This document shows positions 7,818 to 14,798 of a stretch of DNA of 38,336 nucleotides, in pieces. Within the stretch, counting starts at the first letter, position 1. Every line of letters begins with the position of its first letter. The notes below the pieces were generated by a model. That model was not told where the DNA came from and searched no databases. It saw only the letters and a program-made list of their open reading frames with translations. Source of the DNA: Limnohabitans sp. (lineage in GTDB: Bacteria; Pseudomonadota; Gammaproteobacteria; Burkholderiales; Burkholderiaceae_C); assembly GCA_018883305.1 (NCBI GenBank), contig VEQI01000002.1, positions 1 to 38,336 on the forward strand, given 5' to 3'. A program made the translations under genes and the position numbers.

Positions 7818-9002
7818 ATGCCGCTGGTTCATGACACCGCTCACGCCTTCATGCCCTACCCGGAGGTGGACGTTCCGCGCGCCAGCACGGGCCCCCTCAG
7901 CGGCCTCACCTTTGGCGTCAAAGACTTGTTCGATGTGGCCGGCTATCCCACCAGTGGGGGGCAACCCTTCCTGCTGGCCATGTCGGGGATCAAGACCCGA
8001 CATGCGGAGACGGTGGAACGCCTGTTACAAGCCGGTGCCAGTTTTGTCGGCAAAACCGTCACGGACGAACTGGCGTTTTCCGTCAATGGTCAGAATGCGC
8101 ACTTTGGCTCACCCATCAATGGGGCCGCACCTGATCGCATCAGCGGTGGCTCCTCCAGTGGGTCCGCATCTGCGGTGTCCAATGGCTTGTGCGATTTTGC
8201 CCTGGGGACCGACACCGGCGGCTCGGTGCGCGCGCCCGCCAACCATTGCGGCCTCATCGGTCTGCGTCCCACGCACGGACGTGTCAGTCTGCGTGGTGCC
8301 CTCGATATGGCGCCCAGTCTGGACACCTGTGGATGGTTTGCCCGTGACATCGACACTTTTGACCGGGTGGGTGAGGTCTTGCTGGGCGAGGATGCACAGC
8401 CTTTGCCTTCACAGGTCCGTCTGCTGCGGTCCCCTCAGCTGGATGACCTCTTGCTGTCGCCCGCCAAACCGGCGGTACTGGCAGCCATGGAGCAGGTGGT
8501 CAACCGCTTGGGCGCGACACACGTGTTGCCGGCCGATGCGTTTGACATCGAGTCGATGTACTGGAGTGTGCGTCACATTCAAGGGCATGAGACCTGGGGC
8601 GTGAATCGCGCGCTCATCACCCGTTACGCGCCGCCCTTGGGTCCGGGTGTGGCGGAACGCTTTGCGTGGTCCAGTCAGGTCACCGATGCCCAGATGGAGG
8701 AAGGCCGTGCCCTGCGTGCGCAGTTGCGACAGCGCTGGCTGGCGGTGCTGGGTCAGGATGGGGTCCTGGTGATGCCTACGATGCCGGACATCGCGCCCTT
8801 GTGCTCACAAAGCGAAGGCGAGCTGGATGACTTTCGCCAACGGGCGGTGCGTTTGCTGTGTTTGGCGGGACTCACGGGTTGTCCGCAAATCAGTTTGCCA
8901 TTGGCCTCACGCGAGGGTGCGCCGCTGGGTGTCTCGTTGATGGCCGCACCAGGGAATGATCGGTCATTGATTCGTTTGGCACAACGTGTGATGAAGGGTT
9001 GA
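7818..9002 (+). CDS. Amidase (amidase-signature family)
   Basis: This is a 394-residue amidase-signature hydrolase, probably cytoplasmic, that cleaves a carbon-nitrogen amide bond. The Ser-cisSer-Lys triad is present: K35 in LTFGVKDLF, the cis-serine in GGSSSGSA (residues 110-117) and the nucleophile S136 in GTDTGGSVR. The product is a little shorter than GatA but matches free-standing amidases. ATG 7818 is chosen over the upstream GTG at 7779 because AAGGAG lies 9 bases before it. The gene is divergent from the frameshifted Bug gene, which suggests that both handle one amide or its acid. There are no gatB or gatC neighbours, so a role in tRNA amidation is unlikely. The substrate is unknown. 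Confidence 0.88.
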   Translation: MPLVHDTAHAFMPYPEVDVPRASTGPLSGLTFGVKDLFDVAGYPTSGGQPFLLAMSGIKTRHAETVERLLQAGASFVGKTVTDELAFSVNGQNAHFGSPINGAAPDRISGGSSSGSASAVSNGLCDFALGTDTGGSVRAPANHCGLIGLRPTHGRVSLRGALDMAPSLDTCGWFARDIDTFDRVGEVLLGEDAQPLPSQVRLLRSPQLDDLLLSPAKPAVLAAMEQVVNRLGATHVLPADAFDIESMYWSVRHIQGHETWGVNRALITRYAPPLGPGVAERFAWSSQVTDAQMEEGRALRAQLRQRWLAVLGQDGVLVMPTMPDIAPLCSQSEGELDDFRQRAVRLLCLAGLTGCPQISLPLASREGAPLGVSLMAAPGNDRSLIRLAQRVMKG

Positions 9003-9029
9003 GCCTTCACCACACGATCTGTCACACGC

Positions 9030-9374
9030 TTACTTCTTCACGGCTGCCACGGCAGCCACTTTTTCCGGGGCAGCGGGCGCGGCTTCCGACTTGATCTCGG
9101 TTTTGCCCTGTGCCTTGTGCTCGGCTTTTCCTTCAGCTTTGTGAGCGGTTTTGCCTTGCGCTTTATGCTCCGCTTTCCCTTGGGCTTTCACCTCGGCCTT
9201 GCTCTCCGACTTGGCTGCCACAGCCGGTGTGGCGGGTGTGGCTGGTGCGGCCGTCACGGCAGCGGGGGTGGCAGGCGTGACAGCAGCAGGCGTGGCCGCA
9301 GGGGCCGCTGCCGTGCCGGCCATGGCCGCGGCGGAAAATGCGCTGACGATCAAAGAGGCGAGAAGCTTGTTCAT
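9030..9374 (-). CDS. Secreted Ala/Lys-rich repeat protein, Asr-like
   Basis: This 114-residue protein begins with a clear signal peptide (MNKLLASLIVSAFSAAAMAG). The mature part is low complexity: an Ala/Thr/Pro segment to about residue 55, then tandem units of the type KAEHKAQGK, KTAHKAEGK and KAEHKAQGK, then an Ala-rich end closing with KK. The layout resembles enterobacterial acid-shock protein Asr, which is also exported, Ala/Lys/His-rich and repetitive. With such low-complexity sequence the likeness may be convergent. AAGGA stands 8 bases before the start. The upstream gap to the fructokinase gene is AT-rich. Probably periplasmic; function not established. Confidence 0.7.
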   Translation of the reverse strand: MNKLLASLIVSAFSAAAMAGTAAAPAATPAAVTPATPAAVTAAPATPATPAVAAKSESKAEVKAQGKAEHKAQGKTAHKAEGKAEHKAQGKTEIKSEAAPAAPEKVAAVAAVKK

Positions 9375-9443
9375 ATGCAGTCCTTTCGGGAGTGTTGCTC
9401 CACAGTTCGGGAGTACTGCTACAACGAGAGGTTGGACAAAACT

Positions 9444-9476
9444 GTTGACCTTTTTTTGAAAAATATTCTTGTCAAC
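9444..9476. promoter_or_regulatory. AT-rich inverted repeat GTTGAC...GTCAAC between divergent genes
   Basis: The 170-base gap between the Asr-like gene and the fructokinase gene has a strongly AT-rich core. It is flanked by a perfect 6-base inverted repeat, GTTGAC at 9444-9449 and GTCAAC at 9471-9476. Each arm supplies a TTGAC-like -35 element pointing inward, but no matching -10 hexamer is found at normal spacing on either strand. It may be a regulator site or part of overlapping divergent promoters. The assignment is tentative. Confidence 0.3.
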
Positions 9477-9544
9477 GGAATCATGCGAAGCACGTTTTGT
9501 TGCGCTATCGTTGAGACCTTCTTGTCACCACATACCTGTTTGTC

Positions 9545-10462
9545 ATGACTCCTTGCATCGGCATTGACCTGGGCGGAACCAAGACCGAAATTGCCGTCCT
9601 GGATACACGTGGTCATTTTTTGTGGCGCCATCGCGAACCCACACCTGCACACGACTACGCAGCCATGTTGGGCTTGATGGCAGCGTTGGTTCGCCAAGCC
9701 GTCAAGGCCTGTGATCTTCCGTGGCCTTCGCGTATTGGTTGCGGCATTCCGGGCACGCTCGATCCCGTCACGCAACGTGTCAGAGGCGCCAACACACAGA
9801 GGCTCAACGGACAACCATTGGCGCGTGACTTGTCGGCCATGCTGAATATGCAGGTGCGCGTTCAAAACGATGCCAACTGCCTGGCCGTCAGTGAAGCCGT
9901 GGACGGCGCAGGGGCGGGCGTCGAGATGGTGTTTGCCGTTATTCTGGGCACAGGGTGTGGTGGCGGTCTGGCAGTGCAGCAACGCGTTCACACTGGACGC
10001 AACGCGCTGGCAGGCGAATGGGGCCACAACCCCTTGCCCTGGCCCACCCCGTCAGAGTTGCAGGCGCCGCCGTGCTGGTGTGGTTTGCAAGGTTGCCTGG
10101 AAACCTGGGTCAGCGGGCCGGGCTGGTCGAATGCGCATCAGCGCGATACGGGCCAGATGCTGGCACCGCCAGAGATCTGGTCGGCCATGGAGTCGGGCGA
10201 TGTGAACGCCACGCGCAGTGTTGAGCAGTGGTTGGACCGCCTGGCACGTGGCTTGTCTCAGGTGGTGAATCTGATGGACCCGGACCTGATCGTGCTGGGT
10301 GGCGGTATGAGCAATTTGCCCGGGGTGTCCGAGCGCATCGAAGCCTTGATTGCCCGTCATGCCTTTTATCGTGGTGCGCGCACACCGGTTCGGGTGGCCT
10401 TGCACGGGGATTCGTCGGGCGTACGAGGCGCAGCCTGGCTGGCTCGTGACACATCGGCCTGA
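9545..10462 (+). CDS. mak: ROK-family fructokinase (Mak-like)
   Basis: This 305-residue ROK kinase is very similar along its length to E. coli Mak, a fructokinase that makes fructose 6-phosphate. It shows the phosphate loop IGIDLGGTKTE (5-15), the catalytic aspartate D109 in QNDANCLAVSEAVDG, VILGTGCGGG, GEWGHNPLPWP with H161, the zinc motif CWCGLQGC (C177, C179, C184) and the C-terminal HGDSSGVRGAAWL. Its product would feed the PfkB-type kinase encoded at 2549-3511, and together they would give a fructose entry route. The start at 9545 fits the family N-terminus. No fructose transporter is seen in the window. Confidence 0.88.
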   Translation: MTPCIGIDLGGTKTEIAVLDTRGHFLWRHREPTPAHDYAAMLGLMAALVRQAVKACDLPWPSRIGCGIPGTLDPVTQRVRGANTQRLNGQPLARDLSAMLNMQVRVQNDANCLAVSEAVDGAGAGVEMVFAVILGTGCGGGLAVQQRVHTGRNALAGEWGHNPLPWPTPSELQAPPCWCGLQGCLETWVSGPGWSNAHQRDTGQMLAPPEIWSAMESGDVNATRSVEQWLDRLARGLSQVVNLMDPDLIVLGGGMSNLPGVSERIEALIARHAFYRGARTPVRVALHGDSSGVRGAAWLARDTSA

Positions 10463-10507
10463 CGGCCGAGCATCGCCAAGTCATGACAGACCGATGGCTC
10501 AAGCACC

Positions 10508-12940
10508 TCAGGACAAGGCGCTATCGCGTACGTGCTGGGCGGTGGCTTTGATAGCGTCGTTTTCTGCGCGCAAGCGGGCAATGTCCTCGGGTGTGAGTCC
10601 CTCGATGCTGAGGTAGTGACGCTTCCAGTCGGGGTCTCCCGGCCAGCGCACCGCATTGCGCTGCGTGGTGCGTGCCTGCGAGGCTTGTTCCAACACGTCC
10701 AGGGCGGCACGCACACTGGCATCTTGTGAAGCTGTGTCATAGGGCAAGCCTGCTGAATGGCCCAGTGGCAGATCACTGAACAAAAACCGTGGCACACCCA
10801 CATGCTCCACGATGTCCAGCGCCGCGCCCATGATGACGGTGGCTATGCCGTGCGCCTCCAGATGGCGCGCCACCAGGCTCATGGTCTGATGACACACCGG
10901 GCAATTGGGCACCAGAATGGCCACATCAGCGCCGTCTTCTTGACATCGGCGCAACACCTCCGGGGCATCCACCGCCAACGTGTGGCGTTGACTGCGGTTG
11001 GTGGGCACGCCGTGAAAGCGCGGTGCCAGTTCACCGATCTCGCCACGCGCCACCGCACGGCGCAACGCCGGCAATGGAAACCAGGTGTTGCTGTCATCGC
11101 TCAGATGACGACGATCCACCATGACATGCGAGACCCGCAGATCATGGTCTTGGCGGGTATCACCCGAATACACCTGATAGAACTTCACGGCCGCGTTGTA
11201 GGGCGCACTCGCATCTTGCGGCCCTTGATCTGGTTGATAGGGCGCTGCCGTGGTGAGCAACACCACGCGGGACTGGGCCAGGGGCTTGCGCAAGGGTTGG
11301 AAGGGGACGTCTTCAAAGTGCGCATACCGGTAAGGGTTGGCATAGCCCAAGGTTTCATACCAGATGCGCGTGCGATCGATGTAAGCCAGTGGCGGGTGCT
11401 GGCTGTCCACGTATTGCTCGCGCAGTTCACGCTTGAGCACCTTCCCAATCTCGCTGCGTGGCAGTGTGGGTACGATGACCAGGTCTGCCACGCGCTGGGT
11501 CTTGCCCACGCGTTCGTTGACAAATGTTCGCAAGGTGTTCGCCGACACCTCGGCCGTTTCATGGATCACCACATAGGCCACCGGTGTTTCGCCCCACTGG
11601 TGAGAGGGCACGCCCACCACCGCACACTCTTTCACGGCTGGGTGCTGCCTCAGTTCGGCCTCGATGTCCGACGGGTAGACATTGAAGCCGCCGGTGATGA
11701 TCATGTCTTTTTTTCGATCACCCAAAATCAGAAAGCCGTCGGCATCGAAGCGTCCCACATCCCCGGTGCGAATGAAGCGTTTGCCGCTGGCATCATGCCA
11801 TTCCACTTCGCGCGTCTTCTCCGGCATGCGGTGGTAGCCCTTCATGATGGCGACCGAATGGCCCACCACCTCGCCACTCTCGCCAGGACCGACCTCGATG
11901 CCATGCTCATCGATGAGCCGGATGTCGTGGCCCGCGGCCGGTCGACCCACGGTGTGCAGCTTGTCCGGATGGTCCGTGGCATACAACTCGCAGCGACCAC
12001 CGCCTTCGGTCATGCCGTAATACTCGGTCAACCGACCCGGCCAGCGCTGCATCACCTGCCGCTTGAGATCGGCACGGAACGGCGCACTGGTGCAGAACTT
12101 GGCCTCGAAGCTGCTGAGGTCATAGTGGTCAAAATCGGGGAAATCCATCAGTCGCTGATATTGCACCGGCACCAACATGGTGTGGGTGGCACGATGCAAC
12201 TGAGCTAACTCAAGGTAGTGCCGCACATCGAACTTGGACATCATCACGCAAGTGCCACCCAGCCCCAGCGTGGGAATGACCGACACCAGGGTGGTGTTGG
12301 AATACAGCGGCGTGGCCACCAGGTTGACCGTGCGTTCGTCATAGCGGTTGGCATGTCCGCGCTGAATTTGCGCCCAGCGCATGCTCCAGGGTTGCAGAAT
12401 GCCTTTGGGGACGCCGGTGGTGCCAGAGGAATAAATCAGGTTGAACGCCCAATCCGGTTGAGGGCTCACCGCTTGGGGGTGTGGGTCAGGACCGGCGGCG
12501 GCCAGCCAGGCCTGCCAGGCTTCGCCCGTGGGGCCATTGTCCAAGCTGACCACTGGCCAATCTTGGGCGGCCGTGGCGGGCAACCGCCCCAGGGCATCCG
12601 CATCCAGAAAGAGCACGCGTGGCTGGGCGTTGTCCAGCATGGCTTGCAAATGGGCTGCCGAGGAAGAGGGCGCCAGCGGAGCCGCGATCACCCCCGCGCG
12701 CAGGCCGCCCATGAACGCCACCACGTACTCGATGGAGGAGGTGGCGCACAGGGCGATGACATCGCCAGGTTGCAGGCCGGCCTGTTGCAATCGCGTTGCA
12801 ACTTGATCCATCTGACGGTCCAGGCCGGCGTAATCCAGGGTGCGGCCGTTGCAGATCAGCGCGGGGTGCTGGCCACGTCGCTGGGCATGCAGGTGAATCA
12901 GGTCGGGCAGGGACCCAAAGGAGTGCTCTAACGGGTTCAT
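10508..12940 (-). CDS. Fusion: AMP-dependent acyl-CoA synthetase + GrdB-like reductase domain
   Basis: One unbroken frame encodes 810 residues from ATG 12940 (ATG 12949 is also possible). Residues 1 to about 510 form an adenylate-forming acyl-CoA synthetase with SSGTTGVPKG (171-180), YGMTEGG (308-314), IRTGDVGRF and GDRKKDMIITGGFNVYPSD, and the C-terminal lysine region EIGKVLKRELRE (about 497-508). Residues from about 517 on resemble the glycine/sarcosine/betaine reductase component B (GrdB) family: YIDRTRIWYETLGY, AHFEDVPF, VSHVMVDRRHLSDD, and CPVCHQTM with cysteines at 680 and 683. The first cysteine stands where selenoprotein GrdB has selenocysteine, and its codon is TGC. The join is not marked by any disturbance of the frame. 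A two-step role, thioester formation then reductive chemistry, is an inference. Confidence 0.88.
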   Translation of the reverse strand: MNPLEHSFGSLPDLIHLHAQRRGQHPALICNGRTLDYAGLDRQMDQVATRLQQAGLQPGDVIALCATSSIEYVVAFMGGLRAGVIAAPLAPSSSAAHLQAMLDNAQPRVLFLDADALGRLPATAAQDWPVVSLDNGPTGEAWQAWLAAAGPDPHPQAVSPQPDWAFNLIYSSGTTGVPKGILQPWSMRWAQIQRGHANRYDERTVNLVATPLYSNTTLVSVIPTLGLGGTCVMMSKFDVRHYLELAQLHRATHTMLVPVQYQRLMDFPDFDHYDLSSFEAKFCTSAPFRADLKRQVMQRWPGRLTEYYGMTEGGGRCELYATDHPDKLHTVGRPAAGHDIRLIDEHGIEVGPGESGEVVGHSVAIMKGYHRMPEKTREVEWHDASGKRFIRTGDVGRFDADGFLILGDRKKDMIITGGFNVYPSDIEAELRQHPAVKECAVVGVPSHQWGETPVAYVVIHETAEVSANTLRTFVNERVGKTQRVADLVIVPTLPRSEIGKVLKRELREQYVDSQHPPLAYIDRTRIWYETLGYANPYRYAHFEDVPFQPLRKPLAQSRVVLLTTAAPYQPDQGPQDASAPYNAAVKFYQVYSGDTRQDHDLRVSHVMVDRRHLSDDSNTWFPLPALRRAVARGEIGELAPRFHGVPTNRSQRHTLAVDAPEVLRRCQEDGADVAILVPNCPVCHQTMSLVARHLEAHGIATVIMGAALDIVEHVGVPRFLFSDLPLGHSAGLPYDTASQDASVRAALDVLEQASQARTTQRNAVRWPGDPDWKRHYLSIEGLTPEDIARLRAENDAIKATAQHVRDSALS

Positions 12941-12994
12941 CCGCGGCATGTTAACCGAGCACCTCGGGCGGTGCGGCCGCACGCGTGACGGCTG

Positions 12995-13483
12995 TCAGGC
13001 GCGGTAATCGATGATGTGCTGTCCGTTGGAGACGCGATGCACCGGCGACGGCGTCTGGACGCTGGATGGGCCTGTGGCAGGGTGATGGACTCCAGCGCCC
13101 GTGCCATGGCGTGATGAAGAGGCGGCGGGTGACGACGGCATGGAGGAATGGTTCGTAGCAACCGGGTGTGCATGCGCCCAGTCATTCCAGGCGGCCAGCC
13201 CCTCATCGCGTAGCTCATGGGCCAGTTGTTTGGCCATGCGTGCGTTGCTGCTTTGCAAGGCATTGCCAATGCGGTGCAGCAAGGGGTGGTTGCTCAATGC
13301 TGGGTCTTCATGTACCAGGCCGGCAAACTGCAGTCGTGCGGCATCCAGGTCGCCGCGCTCCAGGGCATCGACCAAGTCGATCAGCCAGTGCGCGCGACGA
13401 TGACGTCGGGGCGGCACGTCCATGGCGTGGCCGCTGCCTTGGCCGCTCAATCCCTCGATCCGTAGGCCGAACATGTGGTCCAT
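12995..13483 (-). CDS. Hypothetical protein with two short helical repeats and a Ser/Pro/His-rich tail
   Basis: I do not recognise this 162-residue protein. After a Gly-rich start, residues about 32-97 look helical and contain two similar units, DALERGDLDAARLQFAGLVH and GNALQSSNARMAKQLAHELR. Each has the spacing AL-x(7,8)-A-x(6)-L known from small proteins with tandem 'gene-dosage-like' helical repeats in Burkholderiales. Residues about 98-150 are rich in Ser, Pro, His and Ala and are probably disordered; the end is HIIDYRA. There is no signal peptide. A strong AGGAGG site precedes ATG 13483, which supports real expression. It lies 54 bases upstream of the acyl-CoA synthetase/GrdB fusion on the same strand and may be co-transcribed with it. 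Confidence 0.6.
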   Translation of the reverse strand: MDHMFGLRIEGLSGQGSGHAMDVPPRRHRRAHWLIDLVDALERGDLDAARLQFAGLVHEDPALSNHPLLHRIGNALQSSNARMAKQLAHELRDEGLAAWNDWAHAHPVATNHSSMPSSPAASSSRHGTGAGVHHPATGPSSVQTPSPVHRVSNGQHIIDYRA

Positions 13484-13666
13484 GGTGTCCTCCTGTGTGC
13501 GGAGCCCCCGTCTGAATCGATGGAGACATGTTTGGGAGATCGGCTCAGCATGGGCAAGCTTGAGCTTGGGGGAAGTGCGATTGACAGGGCTTCAAGTGGC
13601 ATGCACGATGAAGGTATCGGTCCTGAACAGGGCGATTCAATTCACGATCAACAGGAGACATGACCC

Positions 13667-14764
13667 ATGAAGCGTCGGCAATGGATTCAGCACGGTGGTT
13701 TGGCAGGCATCCTCGCTGCGGGTAGCGCCCCGGCCCTGGCACAGGCCCTGCCCGAGGTTCGCTGGCGCATGACGTCCAGCTTTCCCAAAACCCTGGACAC
13801 ACTGTATGGCGCCGCTGAAAACGTGGCCCGTCGCGTGAATGATGCGACCGGTGGCAAGTTTCAAATTAAAACCTTTGCGGCCGGTGAAATTGTCCCTGGC
13901 CTGCAAGTGCTGGATGCGGTTCAGAACGCCTCTGTCGAGGTGGGGCAAACCGCCATGTACTACTACTTCGGCAAGAACCCGGCCTTTGCCTTTGCCTCCT
14001 GCATGCCGTTTGGCATGAATGCACGTCAGCAAAATGCCTGGTGGTATTACGGCGGTGGTGAGGAGCTATACAACGAGTTTCTCAAGCCATTCAATTGCTA
14101 CGCCATTCCCTATGGCAACACCGGGACGCAAATGGGCGGCTGGTTCCGCAAGGAGATCAAGACCATCAACGACCTCAAGGGACTGAAGTTCCGGGTGGGG
14201 GGCGTGGCCGGGCAGATTCTCCTGCGCCTGGGGGTGGTGCCGCAGCAGATTGCCGCTGGCGACATTTATCCGGCGCTGGAGAAAGGCACCATAGATGCTG
14301 CTGAATGGATTGGTCCACATGATGATGATCGCCTGGGCATAGCCAAGGTGGCCAAGTACTACTACACGCCGGGCTGGTGGGAGGGCAACTCGTCCGGTCA
14401 CATGATCGTCAACCTCAAGGCCTGGGAGGCCCTGCCCAAGGAATACCAGCAGATCTTTATGGCCGCCTGTGGCGAGTCCAATGCCATGACCCTGTCCAAG
14501 TACGACCACTTGAACCCCGTGGGGCTCAAGAAGTTGCTGGCTGGGGGTGCACAGTTGCGTGTGTTTCCCAAGGCCGTGCTGGACGCTTGCTATGCGGCCA
14601 CGCAGGAGCAGTACAGCGAGTGGGCGGCCAAACACCCCGAGTTCAAGACCCTGCTCACGTCCTACATGAACTACCTGCAGGAAGAGATCGCCTGGTTCCG
14701 CGTGGCCGAGGGCAGCTATGACAGCTACATGTCGCAGGTGATGCAAAAGAGCGCGCGCAAGTAA
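13667..14764 (+). CDS. TRAP transporter solute receptor, TakP-like
   Basis: This is a 365-residue periplasmic binding protein of the DctP/TakP type. The leader has a twin-arginine-like start (MKRRQW) and a cleavage region near ALAQA (about residue 28). The segment YPALEKGTIDAAEWIGPHDD (about 204-223), followed by KVAKYYYTPGWWEG, matches the sodium- and 2-oxoacid-binding region of TakP, the alpha-keto acid receptor of Rhodobacter. A related 2-oxo or 2-hydroxy acid, or an aromatic acid, is therefore a likely ligand. AGGAG lies about 10 bases before the ATG. The DctQ and DctM membrane subunits, normally adjacent, are absent here. A class I aminotransferase gene converges on it. Confidence 0.88.
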   Translation: MKRRQWIQHGGLAGILAAGSAPALAQALPEVRWRMTSSFPKTLDTLYGAAENVARRVNDATGGKFQIKTFAAGEIVPGLQVLDAVQNASVEVGQTAMYYYFGKNPAFAFASCMPFGMNARQQNAWWYYGGGEELYNEFLKPFNCYAIPYGNTGTQMGGWFRKEIKTINDLKGLKFRVGGVAGQILLRLGVVPQQIAAGDIYPALEKGTIDAAEWIGPHDDDRLGIAKVAKYYYTPGWWEGNSSGHMIVNLKAWEALPKEYQQIFMAACGESNAMTLSKYDHLNPVGLKKLLAGGAQLRVFPKAVLDACYAATQEQYSEWAAKHPEFKTLLTSYMNYLQEEIAWFRVAEGSYDSYMSQVMQKSARK

Positions 14765-14765
14765 T

Positions 14766-14790
14766 CTGTCACGCCTGACAGGGCGTGCAG
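14766..14790. terminator. Hairpin between convergent TRAP receptor and aminotransferase genes
   Basis: Just after the TRAP receptor stop, CACGCC (14770-14775) can pair with GGCGTG (14782-14787). The stem is extended by CTG/CAG with one bulged T. An alternative stem, CTGTCA/TGACAG, overlaps it. There is no T-run, so it may be a bidirectional, weak or Rho-assisted terminator. Confidence 0.4.
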
Positions 14791-14798
14791 TGCAAGCT

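Noticed and set aside
10892-10903. Selenocysteine codon in the GrdB-like domain
   Set aside because: Both cysteines of the CPVC motif are ordinary TGC and TGT codons, with no in-frame TGA, so no selenocysteine insertion is needed.
10757-12208. 483-codon open frame on the plus strand
   Set aside because: It is antisense to the acyl-CoA synthetase/GrdB fusion, rich in His, Arg and Gly as expected for a GC-rich shadow frame, and has no recognisable motif.
12218-12931. 237-codon plus-strand frame
   Set aside because: Shadow of the N-terminal part of the synthetase gene, with biased composition and no motif.
10508-12940. The synthetase/GrdB fusion being an artefact of a missed stop or frameshift
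   Set aside because: The frame and codon pattern are continuous, and both domains sit in the same frame with a short linker; an assembly artefact cannot be fully excluded without reads.
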